Source of the DNA: Hymenobacter gelipurpurascens
Lineage (GTDB): Bacteria; Bacteroidota; Bacteroidia; Cytophagales; Hymenobacteraceae
DNA: 64,000 nt
NCBI RefSeq assembly: GCF_900187375.1
Contig: NZ_FYEW01000001.1
Span: 868,001 to 932,000, forward strand
Direction of reading: 5' to 3'
The translations under genes were made by a program, and so were the position numbers. The notes beneath the pieces were generated by a model. That model had not been told where the DNA came from. It searched no databases and worked only from the letters and a program-made list of their open reading frames with translations. Below, in pieces: positions 1-8,150 of the stretch; position 1 is the first letter of the stretch, and every line of letters begins with the position of its first letter.

Positions 1-2
1 TG

Positions 3-539
3 TACGCGCGTTTCACCGGCGAGCTAGGCCTATCCGACTACGATGCCACCGTGCTGACGGCCGAGAAGGATGTAGCGCTCTACTTTGATGAGTTGACCCG
101 CCTCACGCCAAACGCCAAGGCCGCCGCCAACTGGGTAACGGGCCCGGTGAAAGCGTTTCTGAATGAGCGCGCCCTCACGCTGGACCAGTTCCCGCTCACG
201 CCCCAGCACCTAGCCGACATTATTGGGCTCATCGACGAGAACAAGGTAGGCCACTCGGTAGCCAGCAAGCAGCTGTTCCCGCATCTTCTGGAAAACCCCA
301 CGCAAACTGCCGCCGCCGCGGCCGAAGCGCAGGGCCTGTTGCAGCAGCCCCAGGATGCCGGCGCGCTGGAAGCCATGATTCAGCAAGTGCTGGATGCCAA
401 CCCCGCCAAAGTAGCCGAATACCGCGCCGGCAAAAAGTCGCTGACTGGAATGTTTATGGGTGAGCTGATGAAGCTCACCGGTGGCAAAGCTGACCCCAAG
501 ATGGCCAATCAGCTGCTGCGGCAAAAATTAGAGGCCTAG
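3..539 (+). CDS. gatB: Asp-tRNA(Asn)/Glu-tRNA(Gln) amidotransferase subunit B, C-terminal part (partial)
   Basis: The open frame runs in from the left edge, so the start is missing. The visible 178 residues match the end of GatB: the helical linker followed by the GatB/YqeY tail domain, with the pattern NPAKVAEYRAGKKSLTGMF and GELMKLTGGKADPKMANQLL typical of the tRNA-binding tail. GatB, with GatA and GatC, converts mischarged Glu-tRNA(Gln) or Asp-tRNA(Asn) to the amidated forms in the cytoplasm. The last codons read GAG GCC TAG inside the palindrome GGCCTAGGCC, so the stop codon is part of the window's repeated motif. Assignment is confident; only the 3' end is seen. Confidence 0.93.
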   Translation, partial: YARFTGELGLSDYDATVLTAEKDVALYFDELTRLTPNAKAAANWVTGPVKAFLNERALTLDQFPLTPQHLADIIGLIDENKVGHSVASKQLFPHLLENPTQTAAAAAEAQGLLQQPQDAGALEAMIQQVLDANPAKVAEYRAGKKSLTGMFMGELMKLTGGKADPKMANQLLRQKLEA

Positions 540-696
540 GCCACTAGCGTAGGATAGTTTACCTGAAACCACTGGCCCACGGCCGGTGGTTTTGTTGTTG
601 TAGGCCAGTCGGGTTGAGGCAGTTCTGCAACTCCACGTGTTTGTTATCTATTTCTGTTTTACCGCAAACTGGCCTACACCCAGCTCACTTTCTGCC

Positions 697-1209
697 ATGG
701 GCTATCTGTTACTTTATCTCTTGCCTTTGCTAGTGGCCGGCTGCCAGCGCCCAACCACTTCCGTAACGGCAGCTCCGGGTGCGCCCGCTGATTCTGTTAC
801 CACCGTCAATGCTGGCCTTCGAACGCCGGCAGGAAAGCACTTGCCGCTGAGTAGCCTGCGTGGAAAATATGTAGTGGTAGTGTTCTGGGCTTCCTGGAAT
901 GAGGCCAGCCGGCAGGAAAGCCCCAACCTGCGGAAAATATATCAGCAGTTTGGTAGCCGTGGCCTCGAAATCTATGGAGTATCGTTGGATACTGACCGTC
1001 GGGAGTGGGTGCGGGCAATACGGGCCGATGCGCTGGTTTGGCCCCAGGTAGCGGCCCTGAACTCCCTGAAAAACACCAGCTTAGAGGCCTACGGCATACC
1101 ATCAGTGCCCTATACTATGTTGCTGGATCCTGAGGGCCGCATCCTGGCCCGCAATCTGTATGGGCGCGCACTGGGGCAGAAAATCTCGGAATATATTCCC
1201 TTGGACTAA
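697..1209 (+). CDS. TlpA-like thioredoxin-fold lipoprotein lacking active-site cysteines
   Basis: About 170 residues from the ATG at 697, which gives a clean lipoprotein signal (hydrophobic run ending LLVAGC); the frame is open further upstream to 637 but that extension is not signal-like. The rest is an AhpC/TlpA thioredoxin fold: SLRGKYVVVVFWASW, then YGVSLDTDRREW and a retained cis-Pro region (IPSVPYTML). Where active relatives carry WCGPC, this protein has WNEAS: both cysteines are replaced, by Asn68 and Ser71. It should therefore lack thiol-disulfide activity. It sits just before a paralogue that keeps WCGPC, with closely similar sequence after the motif, so it is probably a diverged tandem duplicate acting by binding, or a decaying copy. 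Frame and codon use look intact. Confidence 0.8.
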   Translation: MGYLLLYLLPLLVAGCQRPTTSVTAAPGAPADSVTTVNAGLRTPAGKHLPLSSLRGKYVVVVFWASWNEASRQESPNLRKIYQQFGSRGLEIYGVSLDTDRREWVRAIRADALVWPQVAALNSLKNTSLEAYGIPSVPYTMLLDPEGRILARNLYGRALGQKISEYIPLD

Positions 1210-1400
1210 CCCTGGGCCAGGGCAGGAACCCAAGCGTGTAATGAAGTTGTAGTAAGTGTACACAAAGCAGGCGGTCAGGTACAGAATCTGGTCAGTTTCC
1301 GCTGAATACGCGGGAAAATGGCAACTTGCAACCTCAACCTCTGTCTATTGCCAAACGGTACGTCGGCCCGCAGCCGACGCGCACTCCGAAGATGCTAAAA

Positions 1401-2540
1401 ATGAAGAGTTTCCTGTTTATGGGCGCCCTGCTGGGCATGGCTAACGCCTGCAATAAGAACACGACTCCTACCACCAGTGCCGCAGGTGCTACCGCCAGCA
1501 GCTACCAGATAAATGGCCAGTTGCAGAACGCACCCGCTGGTACCAAAGTGTACCTGGCCGAACTAGGCGAAACCCAGTTTGTATCGCGCGATACGGCTAC
1601 GGTAGATGACAAAGGCCAGTTTACGTTTGTGGGCACTGTGCCCGAAGATGGCCTCTACCAGGTGAAAACCACCGACCAAAACCAGGTACTGATTGCCCTG
1701 AAGAACGGTGCCCGCGTAGCGCTGACCGGCGACGCGCAGAAGCTCAGCGACACTTACGCGGTGAAAGGCTCGCCTGACTCGGAGCTACTGCAGCAGATCA
1801 GCCGCCGGATGCAGCAAACCAAAATCCAGACCTCGCGCCTGGAACAGCGCTACAACCAAGCTGGCCAAAGTGGGCGCGCCGACTCTATGAAGCTGATTGA
1901 AAAGCAGTTTTACGCCGTGCAGGCCGCCAATACGGCTCAGCTAAAAGTGGCTGTTCGGCAGAATCCCGGCTCGGTTGTGTCGTCGTTTGTGGTGGCCAGC
2001 ATGATTGATCCGGATGCGGATTTTGCCTTTGCTGACTCGATGACGACGCAATTCAAGAAAACACAGCCGGAGTCCCGCTACACCAAGTCGTTGGTGGCCC
2101 GGCTGGAGCCGCTTCGCGCTACGGCCATCGGTACGGTAGCGCCCGAAATCAACCTTTCTGCCCCGGATGGTAAGCCCGTAACCCTGACCAGCCTACGGGG
2201 CAAATACGTCATGATTGATTTCTGGGCCTCGTGGTGCGGCCCATGCCGGCGTGAAAACCCGAACGTGGTGAAGGCCTATAACAAGTACAAAGGCAAGGGC
2301 TTCGAGATTTACGGCGTAAGCTTCGACCAGGACCGCGACAAATGGTTGAAAGCCATCAAGTCTGATGGCCTGGCCTGGACGCAGGTATCGGACCTGAAGG
2401 GCTGGGAAAGCGCCGCCGGACAGACCTACGGCATCAAGTCCATTCCGGCTTCCATTCTGCTGGACCCCCAGGGCCGCATTATTGGTAAGAACCTGCGTGG
2501 TGACGCACTGGAAGAAAAGCTGGCGTCTTTGATGAAGTAG
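1401..2540 (+). CDS. DUF4369/TlpA-type thiol-disulfide oxidoreductase lipoprotein
   Basis: The ATG at 1401 (an alternative ATG is at 1392) opens a lipoprotein signal ending MANAC. Residues about 35-110 resemble the DUF4369 beta domain (INGQLQNAPAGTKVYLAEL), a helical middle follows, and the C-terminal third is a thioredoxin fold with an intact FWASWCGPCRREN active site, YGVSFDQDRDKW and the cis-Pro segment KSIPASILLDP. Such Bacteroidota proteins are periplasm-facing thiol reductants, often used in cytochrome c maturation or repair of oxidised cysteines; the substrate here is unknown. It follows a cysteine-less paralogue by about 190 bp and is followed by a strong hairpin terminator. Confidence 0.85.
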   Translation: MKSFLFMGALLGMANACNKNTTPTTSAAGATASSYQINGQLQNAPAGTKVYLAELGETQFVSRDTATVDDKGQFTFVGTVPEDGLYQVKTTDQNQVLIALKNGARVALTGDAQKLSDTYAVKGSPDSELLQQISRRMQQTKIQTSRLEQRYNQAGQSGRADSMKLIEKQFYAVQAANTAQLKVAVRQNPGSVVSSFVVASMIDPDADFAFADSMTTQFKKTQPESRYTKSLVARLEPLRATAIGTVAPEINLSAPDGKPVTLTSLRGKYVMIDFWASWCGPCRRENPNVVKAYNKYKGKGFEIYGVSFDQDRDKWLKAIKSDGLAWTQVSDLKGWESAAGQTYGIKSIPASILLDPQGRIIGKNLRGDALEEKLASLMK

Positions 2541-2562
2541 TGGCCTAGGTGGCTACCTAAGT

Positions 2563-2612
2563 AAAAAGGAAAGAGCGGCCCGTCATCATGACGGGCCGCT
2601 CTTTCCTTTTTT
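2563..2612 (+). terminator. Perfect hairpin terminator after the TlpA-like gene
   Basis: Two 24-base arms separated by one base (centre 2587) pair perfectly. The GC-rich core GAGCGGCCCGTCAT is flanked by an A-rich 5' edge and a T-rich 3' edge, so it could stop transcription from both sides. It lies between convergent genes. Confidence 0.88.
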
Positions 2613-2627
2613 AATCGAAACTGAGCT

Positions 2628-3452
2628 TTACATAAACATGCGCTGCATTGCTTGCCAAAGCTGTTTCTTTCGTCCGGCATCGTATTCCAGCATACTGATT
2701 TCTCCGGCCCCCAGGAAGGCTGTGTCGCCGAAGAGTAGCACAGGCTCGTAGGGCTGGGTGGTGTACACGGCAACATCGAGCAGGTTTTTACCAAAAGCCA
2801 GAAACTGCTTGGCCGCCAGCGTCTGGCGGAGCGTGCAAAGGGCCACCGGATAAGAGGCGTGCTCTATATTCACCAACACTACATCTTCCACAATCAGCCG
2901 AATGGCTTTCAGGATGTTATTCAGAAAGACGTTGCGCGGCAGCTTCCGGAAGTCGTTTTCGGGCAGACGCACCAGAATAATTAGGCCGTTGGGGTTGCTG
3001 CCGAGCGTGGAAAAGGGGATATGTGCTACCGGCGACTGGGTTGGGGTGGGCTGCACGCGTCCGGCCGGCGCAGTTGCCGCGGCGGGTAGTTCCGCCAGCG
3101 TCAGCACCACAGGTTGCCGCTCGGGCACTGCCGCCGCAGGAGGTGGCGCAGTTGGTTGGAGAGGCATATTTGCCAACGAAGGCAGTTTGGCAGGCGCTAC
3201 GGGGGGCTGAGGTATTGGCTCCGGTTTGGGCGTCGGCGCACTTGCACTTGCAGGGACTGAAGCTGCAATGGGAGCCGGCTGCACGGGCGGTGCTGGCACA
3301 ACAGGAGCCGGCACCGCTGCTTGATTTGGTTCTGCGGCTGCCTCTGGCTGCATGGCCGGCGTAGCGCCCGCATTGGCCGGCTCGGGCACTACATAGAGCG
3401 AGACTCCATCGTAGAGGTTCTGAAAAAAGGCGAGGTCAGCGGCAGGATTCAT
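2628..3452 (-). CDS. Unknown protein with long Pro/Ala-rich linker
   Basis: A 274-residue protein I do not recognise. Residues about 1-25 are ordinary, residues about 26-150 are a low-complexity linker dominated by Pro and Ala, and the C-terminal 120 residues look folded (IPFSTLGSNPNGLIILVRLP, then IVEDVVLVNIEHASYPVALC). There is no signal peptide or membrane segment. The layout, short N-terminus, flexible tether and compact C-terminal domain, suggests an adaptor-like role, but nothing in the sequence names a partner. Codon use matches neighbours. It reads toward the shared terminator at 2563-2612 and is probably monocistronic. Confidence 0.7.
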   Translation of the reverse strand: MNPAADLAFFQNLYDGVSLYVVPEPANAGATPAMQPEAAAEPNQAAVPAPVVPAPPVQPAPIAASVPASASAPTPKPEPIPQPPVAPAKLPSLANMPLQPTAPPPAAAVPERQPVVLTLAELPAAATAPAGRVQPTPTQSPVAHIPFSTLGSNPNGLIILVRLPENDFRKLPRNVFLNNILKAIRLIVEDVVLVNIEHASYPVALCTLRQTLAAKQFLAFGKNLLDVAVYTTQPYEPVLLFGDTAFLGAGEISMLEYDAGRKKQLWQAMQRMFM

Positions 3453-3504
3453 AGCGCAGGCACAAAACAGCTAAGCAATACAGGAGGAAATAAGCCACCG
3501 TAGT

Positions 3505-3522
3505 GGCCTAGGCCTCTAGGCC
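3505..3522. repeat. GGCCTAGGCC palindrome plus adjoining CTAGGCC
   Basis: An exact GGCCTAGGCC at 3505-3514 is followed at 3516-3522 by another CTAGGCC. The second unit contains the TAG stop codon of the thioesterase gene on the minus strand. Confidence 0.9.
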
Positions 3523-4034
3523 AGATCGAAGAGGGCTTTCAGCTCGGTAGCTTCGTCGGGCTTCAAACGGCCAGCCAGCACCAGGCGCAGCTGCCGGCGG
3601 CGAAGAGCACCATCGTAAAGCTCCTGCTCAACGGGCGTCTCCGCTAAGGCATCCGGCACATCAATCGGGCGGCCCGACTGATCGACGGCCACAAAAGTGA
3701 AGAAGGCTTCGTTGGATTTCACCTTCGTGCCGCTAGGAATATCCTCGGCCCACACGTTGATGTGCACTTCCATGGAGGAGCTAAAGGCCCGCGTTACCTG
3801 CGCTTCCAGCGTCACGACACTGCCCAGCTTGATGCCTTCCCGGAACGATACGTTATCGACAGAGGCCGTGACCACGATGCGGTTGCTGTGGCGCTGCGCC
3901 GATACGGCGGCCGCAATATCCATCAGGTGCATCATGCGGCCGCCCATCAGGTTGTTGAGCGTATTGGTATCGTTGGGCAGCACCAGCTCGGTCATGCTCA
4001 CGAAGGATTCTCTAACGGGCTTTTGTTTGCGCAT
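3516..4034 (-). CDS. Acyl-CoA thioesterase, hotdog fold
   Basis: 172 residues, the usual length for a single-hotdog YciA/BACH-type thioesterase. Diagnostic stretches are NDTNTLNNLMGGRMMHLMDIAAAVSA (here shown in part: TLNNLMGGRMMHLMD), VVTASVDNVSFREGIKLG and EAFFTFVAVD. These enzymes hydrolyse acyl-CoA to free fatty acid and CoA in the cytoplasm; chain-length preference cannot be read from the sequence. A TATCTTTG box lies 35 bases before the ATG. The stop codon TAG falls within CTGGCCTAG, one of the window's repeated motifs. A second, shorter thioesterase of the same family is at 22809-23204. Confidence 0.9.
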   Translation of the reverse strand: MRKQKPVRESFVSMTELVLPNDTNTLNNLMGGRMMHLMDIAAAVSAQRHSNRIVVTASVDNVSFREGIKLGSVVTLEAQVTRAFSSSMEVHINVWAEDIPSGTKVKSNEAFFTFVAVDQSGRPIDVPDALAETPVEQELYDGALRRRQLRLVLAGRLKPDEATELKALFDLA

Positions 4035-4068
4035 TGGGCGGCGGAGTAGGGAGTAACAGTTGAAGCCG

Positions 4069-4076
4069 CAAAGATA
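4069..4076 (-). promoter_or_regulatory. Bacteroidota-type -7 box TATCTTTG
   Basis: Read on the minus strand, TATCTTTG matches the Bacteroidota TAnnTTTG element and precedes the thioesterase ATG by about 35 bases. The -33 element is not clear. Confidence 0.5.
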
Positions 4077-4206
4077 CAGACGAGTCGCCGTGTGCCGCAG
4101 GTTTTCCGCACAATGGCTATTACTGGGTTTTAATCAAGCTTTTGAGCTTTTCTTCAATTGGGCTTACCTCTGAAGCTGCATTCTTGGTATTCTCGGCCCA
4201 GAGCAG

Positions 4207-4860
4207 TTATTCCCTCCAGCCAGCCTGGCCTAGCAGAGGCACAAAACGGAATTCCTCGAATACTTCGCGGGAAAACTCCTCTTCGCTCTCCCGCACCACG
4301 CGCATCATGCGTTGGGTGTTTGCGTCGCCGACGGGAATGACCAGGGCGCCGCCAATACGGAGCTGGCGCAGCAAGGGGCGGGGCAGGGAAGGAGAGCCGG
4401 CCGTCACCAGAATTTTATCAAAGGGAGCGTGCTGGGGCAGGCCTAGCGAGCCGTCGCCGCAGAACAGGTGCGCTGAACGGTGCATTGCCGCAAGCCGCTT
4501 GCGGGTTCGCTCAAATAATACCGGCTGGTACTCAATGCTATATACGTGGGGCGTGAGCTCCAGCAGCACGCAGCATTGGTAGCCAGAGCCCGTCCCGATT
4601 TCCAAAACCTTTTCCTGAGGCGTCAGCTTCAGCAGCTCAGTCTGGTAGGCCACGGTGTACGGCTGCGAAATGGTCTGGCCTTCTCCAATCGGGAAGGCTT
4701 TATCCTGGTAGGCGTGCGCCTGGAAAGCAGGGTCGAAAAACAGATGGCGCGGCACGGTGCCAATAGCCGTCAGCACCCGCTCGTCGCGGATGCCTTTGCG
4801 CCGAAGCTCTTCTACAAGAGTGCGGCGGAGGCCACGGTGCCGATAGGTATCAGAGTGCAT
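4207..4860 (-). CDS. pcm: Protein-L-isoaspartate O-methyltransferase
   Basis: 217 residues of class I SAM-dependent methyltransferase. The PCMT signature is present: RHLFFDPAFQAHAYQDKAFPIGEGQTISQP in outline (key part GEGQTISQPYTVA), motif I VLEIGTGSGYQ, and the later PFDKILVTAG and RIGGALVIPVG. The enzyme methylates isoaspartyl residues in damaged proteins so they can revert to aspartate. Length is normal. It is divergent from the sugar transferase gene, with about 190 bp between the two likely starts, and does not overlap the thioesterase downstream. Confidence 0.94.
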   Translation of the reverse strand: MHSDTYRHRGLRRTLVEELRRKGIRDERVLTAIGTVPRHLFFDPAFQAHAYQDKAFPIGEGQTISQPYTVAYQTELLKLTPQEKVLEIGTGSGYQCCVLLELTPHVYSIEYQPVLFERTRKRLAAMHRSAHLFCGDGSLGLPQHAPFDKILVTAGSPSLPRPLLRQLRIGGALVIPVGDANTQRMMRVVRESEEEFSREVFEEFRFVPLLGQAGWRE

Positions 4861-4927
4861 GAGCGTACGAAAGGTGGTAGGGGCCTTCTGCGCAAACTAG
4901 ACCTGTCCGCGAAATGCGGCTAATCCC

Positions 4928-4935
4928 TACCTTTG
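4928..4935 (+). promoter_or_regulatory. TACCTTTG promoter box before the sugar transferase
   Basis: TACCTTTG fits the Bacteroidota -7 consensus and lies in the pcm/sugar-transferase divergent region. Transcription would begin about 4942, upstream of both candidate TTG starts (4956 and 5052). Confidence 0.5.
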
Positions 4936-5051
4936 CCAGGCTTTGAAACCGGCCCTTGTGGGCTTTCAAAGCCAGAATAAAGCACGAAACTACTGTTTCG
5001 CTTCCACAAAACCACCCTTTTTACCGGTCTGGCCGGTCTGCTCGTACCCCC

Positions 5052-6470
5052 TTGATTCGCACCTACCAAAAACTGAAGCTGATAGCCGCCGACTTTATAG
5101 CGGCCTTACTGGCATGGGTTTGTTTTTTTCTGGTGCGGAAGTTTCTGCTGCGCGAAATCACGGAAGGCTACCACTTCACCGAAGGCGCCTTGTTTTTCCT
5201 CTCCGGCTCGGCCCTGATGATTGCAACCTTTTGGACGATGCTGTATACGCTGATTGGCGAGTATCGGGACATCTTTCGCAAGTCGCGTTTGGGAGAAATC
5301 ATCCGGCTGGGGCGAGTATCCTTCCTGGGAGCCGTCGTTATTTTCTTTGCGCTGCTGCTCGATGATGAAGGCGTGCAGAACTACCAGGCCTACTACAAAA
5401 CGTTTCCGGCCTATTTCCTGATTCACTTTACCATTACGGCGGTTCTGCGCACTTGGGCCGTTTCCAGTATCCAACACCTCGTGCGCGGTGGCGTCATTAC
5501 CTTCGATACGCTGCTGGTAGGCTCCAACGCCCTGGCCCGCGATACCTATCAGGAACTGCGCCGCACCGGGCGGCACCTGGGATTAAAGATTGTGGGCTTT
5601 GTACCCACGAACGACACCGTGGATGCTGAGCTGGCGGCCGAGCTACCGGCCCGCGGCACCTACCGGCGCCTGCCCGCCCTGATTCGGGCTATGCATATCG
5701 AACAGGTCATTATTGCCATCGAGCCCGCTGAGCATCGGCTTACGGAGGAAATTCTGGCGCTGTTGGAAGGCTCTCCAGCCCGGATTAGTATTCTGCCCGA
5801 TTTGTACCAGATGCTGCTGGGCTCCGTGAAGGTAAGCCACGTGTTCGGGACGCCGCTTATTGAAATCAAGCAGGATCTGCTGCCCGTGTGGCAGCTCGTG
5901 CTGAAGCGTACCGTAGATGTAGTGGCCTCGGTGCTGTTTCTGCTGCTGGCCTGGCCCGGGTATGCCTTTACGGCCGTAATGGTGAAGCTCTCCTCGCCGG
6001 GGCCGGTGTTTTACTCGCAGGAGCGCATTGGGCGGCACGGGCACCCCTTCCGCATCTATAAGTTTCGCTCTATGTATGTAGACGCTGAGAAGCAGGGACC
6101 GGCCCTCAGCTCCGACCACGACCCGCGTATTACACCGTGGGGCCGCTTCATGCGCAAGGTCCGGTTGGATGAGCTGCCGCAGTTCTGGAACGTCATCAAG
6201 GGCGATATGAGCATAGTGGGCCCGCGGCCGGAGCGGCAGTTCTTCATCGACCAGATTATGCGCGTGGCGCCCCATTACCGCCACTTGCACCGTGTGCGGC
6301 CCGGCCTCACGAGCCTAGGCCAGGTAAAGTATGGCTACGCCGAAACGGTTGCGCAAATGGTAGAGCGCCTGAAATTCGACATCCTCTACATTGAAAACAT
6401 GAGCCTGGCCATGGACTTTCGGGTGCTGCTCTACACGCTCAAAATCATTATTGAAGGACGTGGCAAGTAA
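5052..6470 (+). CDS. Exopolysaccharide/undecaprenyl-phosphate sugar phosphotransferase
   Basis: About 472 residues from a TTG at 5052, which puts the first membrane helix near the N-terminus as in relatives; the frame also allows a TTG at 4956. Four to five hydrophobic segments lie in the first 150 residues, a CoA-binding-like Rossmann region follows (LLVGSNALARDTYQEL), then a further membrane helix (VVASVLFLLLAWPGYAF) and the bacterial sugar transferase domain with KLSSPGPVFYSQERIGRHG, FRIYKFRSM, RKVRLDELPQFWNVIKGDMS and VGPRPER. It would transfer a sugar-1-phosphate to undecaprenyl phosphate at the inner membrane to start polysaccharide synthesis. No other polysaccharide genes adjoin it. 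Confidence 0.88.
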   Translation: MIRTYQKLKLIAADFIAALLAWVCFFLVRKFLLREITEGYHFTEGALFFLSGSALMIATFWTMLYTLIGEYRDIFRKSRLGEIIRLGRVSFLGAVVIFFALLLDDEGVQNYQAYYKTFPAYFLIHFTITAVLRTWAVSSIQHLVRGGVITFDTLLVGSNALARDTYQELRRTGRHLGLKIVGFVPTNDTVDAELAAELPARGTYRRLPALIRAMHIEQVIIAIEPAEHRLTEEILALLEGSPARISILPDLYQMLLGSVKVSHVFGTPLIEIKQDLLPVWQLVLKRTVDVVASVLFLLLAWPGYAFTAVMVKLSSPGPVFYSQERIGRHGHPFRIYKFRSMYVDAEKQGPALSSDHDPRITPWGRFMRKVRLDELPQFWNVIKGDMSIVGPRPERQFFIDQIMRVAPHYRHLHRVRPGLTSLGQVKYGYAETVAQMVERLKFDILYIENMSLAMDFRVLLYTLKIIIEGRGK

Positions 6471-6576
6471 GGCAGCCAGGTTCTAGGCCACTCCTCAATC
6501 ATTTTCTTTCCTGAGTTGTTTAAAGCGGCTAAGCATCTCTTCACGCTCGGCCTCAGCACCTCAAAAAATCAACCGC

Positions 6577-7167
6577 ATGTTTACCGGAATCATAGAAACC
6601 CTCGGCACTATTCAGGATGTGCGCCGCGAGGGCACTAATATCCATTTTACAGTGGAATCAGGCTTCGCGCAGGAGCTGAAGATTGACCAGAGCGTAGCCC
6701 ATGATGGCGTGTGTCTAACAGTAGTAGCCGTGGATGGCCTAGCCAATACGCACGTAGTGACGGCCATTGATGAGACGCTGCAAAAGACCAACCTAAGCCA
6801 GTGGGTGCCGGGCCGGCGCGTGAACTTAGAGCGGTGCCTGGCTGCCAACGGCCGCTTCGATGGGCACATTGTGCAGGGCCACGTAGACCTGACGGCCATT
6901 TGCGAGTCAGTGGAGGACCAGAACGGCTCCTGGCTGTACCGCTTCCGCCACGAAGCTGGCCCCGGCCGCGTCACGGTGGAGAAGGGCTCCATCTGCATCA
7001 ATGGCACCAGCCTGACCTGCTTCAATAGTACGGATGATGGTTTTTCGGTGGCCATCATTCCCTATACCTACGAACATACTACCTTCCAGGACCTGCGCCC
7101 CGGCGACCGGGTAAACCTGGAGTTTGACATCGTGGGGAAGTACGTAGCGAAGCTCCTCGGTAAATAA
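6577..7167 (+). CDS. ribE: Riboflavin synthase, alpha subunit
   Basis: 196 residues, standard length. The protein begins with the hallmark MFTGIIE and contains two lumazine-binding domains related by internal duplication, each with a G-x-VxLT-like turn: VAHDGVCLTVV and then KGSICINGTSLTC; NGRFDGHIVQGHVD separates them. It dismutates two molecules of 6,7-dimethyl-8-ribityllumazine to riboflavin in the cytoplasm. It stands alone rather than in a rib operon. A small 8-bp stem-loop (7185-7204) lies between it and the next gene. Confidence 0.95.
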   Translation: MFTGIIETLGTIQDVRREGTNIHFTVESGFAQELKIDQSVAHDGVCLTVVAVDGLANTHVVTAIDETLQKTNLSQWVPGRRVNLERCLAANGRFDGHIVQGHVDLTAICESVEDQNGSWLYRFRHEAGPGRVTVEKGSICINGTSLTCFNSTDDGFSVAIIPYTYEHTTFQDLRPGDRVNLEFDIVGKYVAKLLGK

Positions 7168-7184
7168 TAGCAGAAGAATTAAGC

Positions 7185-7204
7185 CATGTTGCAATGGCAA
7201 CATG
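7185..7204. repeat. Small inverted repeat CATGTTGC-AATG-GCAACATG
   Basis: Perfect 8-base arms with a 4-base loop in the gap between ribE and the small basic protein. It has no T tract, so it is a weak terminator at best and could be an operator. Confidence 0.5.
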
Positions 7205-7251
7205 CTGACTGGTAGCTGCGTAGCAGGGGGAGTAACCAATTCTCCCACGCC

Positions 7252-7458
7252 ATGTCGAAACGCGAATTGATAGAGCCTACCGAAGGGGATAAGCGCTACG
7301 TGCGCCGCAATGCTGCCGGCCAGTTCACCAAGTCTGATGATTTGCACCTGTCACTGTCTCGTGATGATCGGAAAAACTCCAAGGTAACCAGCAAGCCCGG
7401 CCAAGGTGACCGGGGCGACGGCCATACCGGAAGCCGGTCCACAGCAGCCAAGAAATAA
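7252..7458 (+). CDS. Small basic conserved hypothetical protein
   Basis: 68 residues, rich in Lys, Arg, Asp and Ser, with no hydrophobic segment. The opening SKRELIEPTEGDKRYVRRNAAG-type segment followed by GQFTKSDD and a C-terminal KPGQGDRGDG tail recurs in short hypothetical proteins of many bacteria as I recall them. The sequence looks largely disordered and positively charged, which would suit nucleic acid binding or a stress role, but this is inference. A clean terminator follows 24 bases after the stop. Confidence 0.72.
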   Translation: MSKRELIEPTEGDKRYVRRNAAGQFTKSDDLHLSLSRDDRKNSKVTSKPGQGDRGDGHTGSRSTAAKK

Positions 7459-7481
7459 CGAGTACTCGTTGGACGAGATAA

Positions 7482-7513
7482 AAAAAGGCCCTGGCATTTG
7501 CCAGGGCCTTTTT
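7482..7513. terminator. Bidirectional hairpin terminator
   Basis: Arms of 15 bases (AAAAAGGCCCTGGCA and its complement) with a 2-base loop, A-rich on the left and T-rich on the right. It lies between the convergent small basic gene and the PAP2 gene. Confidence 0.88.
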
Positions 7514-7553
7514 CGGGTATGAACAGTGAGCCGGGTAGGCCTACCGAAAAGCG

Positions 7554-8150
7554 TTAGACAATTGGCTCAACTGCTGCAGGTAGCGTAGGCCACCAATGTT
7601 CCGCCCCACGCCGATATAGCGCGGCGCAGCCCCAGGCAAGGGTGCTTCCTAGCAAGGCCCCGGCCAATACATCAGACGGGAAATGGGCGGCCAGGTACAT
7701 GCGGCTGTAGCTTACTATAGCGGCCCAAATGAACAGCAGGACCTTCGCTACACGATATCGGCGCGGCAAGATCAGGCCTAGAAATACGGCCAGGGCAAAC
7801 GCATTGGCCGCATGAGATGAAATAAACCCAAACTGCCCGCCGCAGCCATGCACTAAGTTAAGCGTCGCGGAGAGGTCGGGGTCGTGGCAGGGGCGGAGGC
7901 GGGCAAAGTACGGCTTGAAGAAACGGCTCGATACGCTGTCGGCCAGCGCTACGCTGAGGCCCAACAAAGGCAGCAGCAGGAAAGTGCGGCGCCGGTACAG
8001 GTAGCCCAGCGCCACAATGATGACGAAGTACGCCGGAAACCACACAAACCGCTCCGAGAAAAACACCATCCAGGTGTCGAGGGAGCGGGTGTGGAAGGAA
8101 TTGGCGGCAACGAGTAGGCTGCGGTCGAGAGATTGGAGGTGTTCGATCAA
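7554..8150 (-). CDS. PAP2-family membrane phosphatase
   Basis: 198 residues from a TTG start at 8150 that overlaps the hemF stop as TTGA; the open frame extends further upstream but only inside hemF. There are five or six hydrophobic segments and the PAP2 catalytic pattern: KPYFARLRPCHDP (K-x6-RP), GFISSHAANAFA (the SH of PSGH-type motif 2) and SRMYLAAHFPSDVLAG (SR-x5-H-x3-D). Relatives dephosphorylate undecaprenyl diphosphate or phosphatidic acid at the membrane; which one applies here is not decidable. The 4-base overlap implies translational coupling to hemF. Confidence 0.86.
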   Translation of the reverse strand: MIEHLQSLDRSLLVAANSFHTRSLDTWMVFFSERFVWFPAYFVIIVALGYLYRRRTFLLLPLLGLSVALADSVSSRFFKPYFARLRPCHDPDLSATLNLVHGCGGQFGFISSHAANAFALAVFLGLILPRRYRVAKVLLFIWAAIVSYSRMYLAAHFPSDVLAGALLGSTLAWGCAALYRRGAEHWWPTLPAAVEPIV

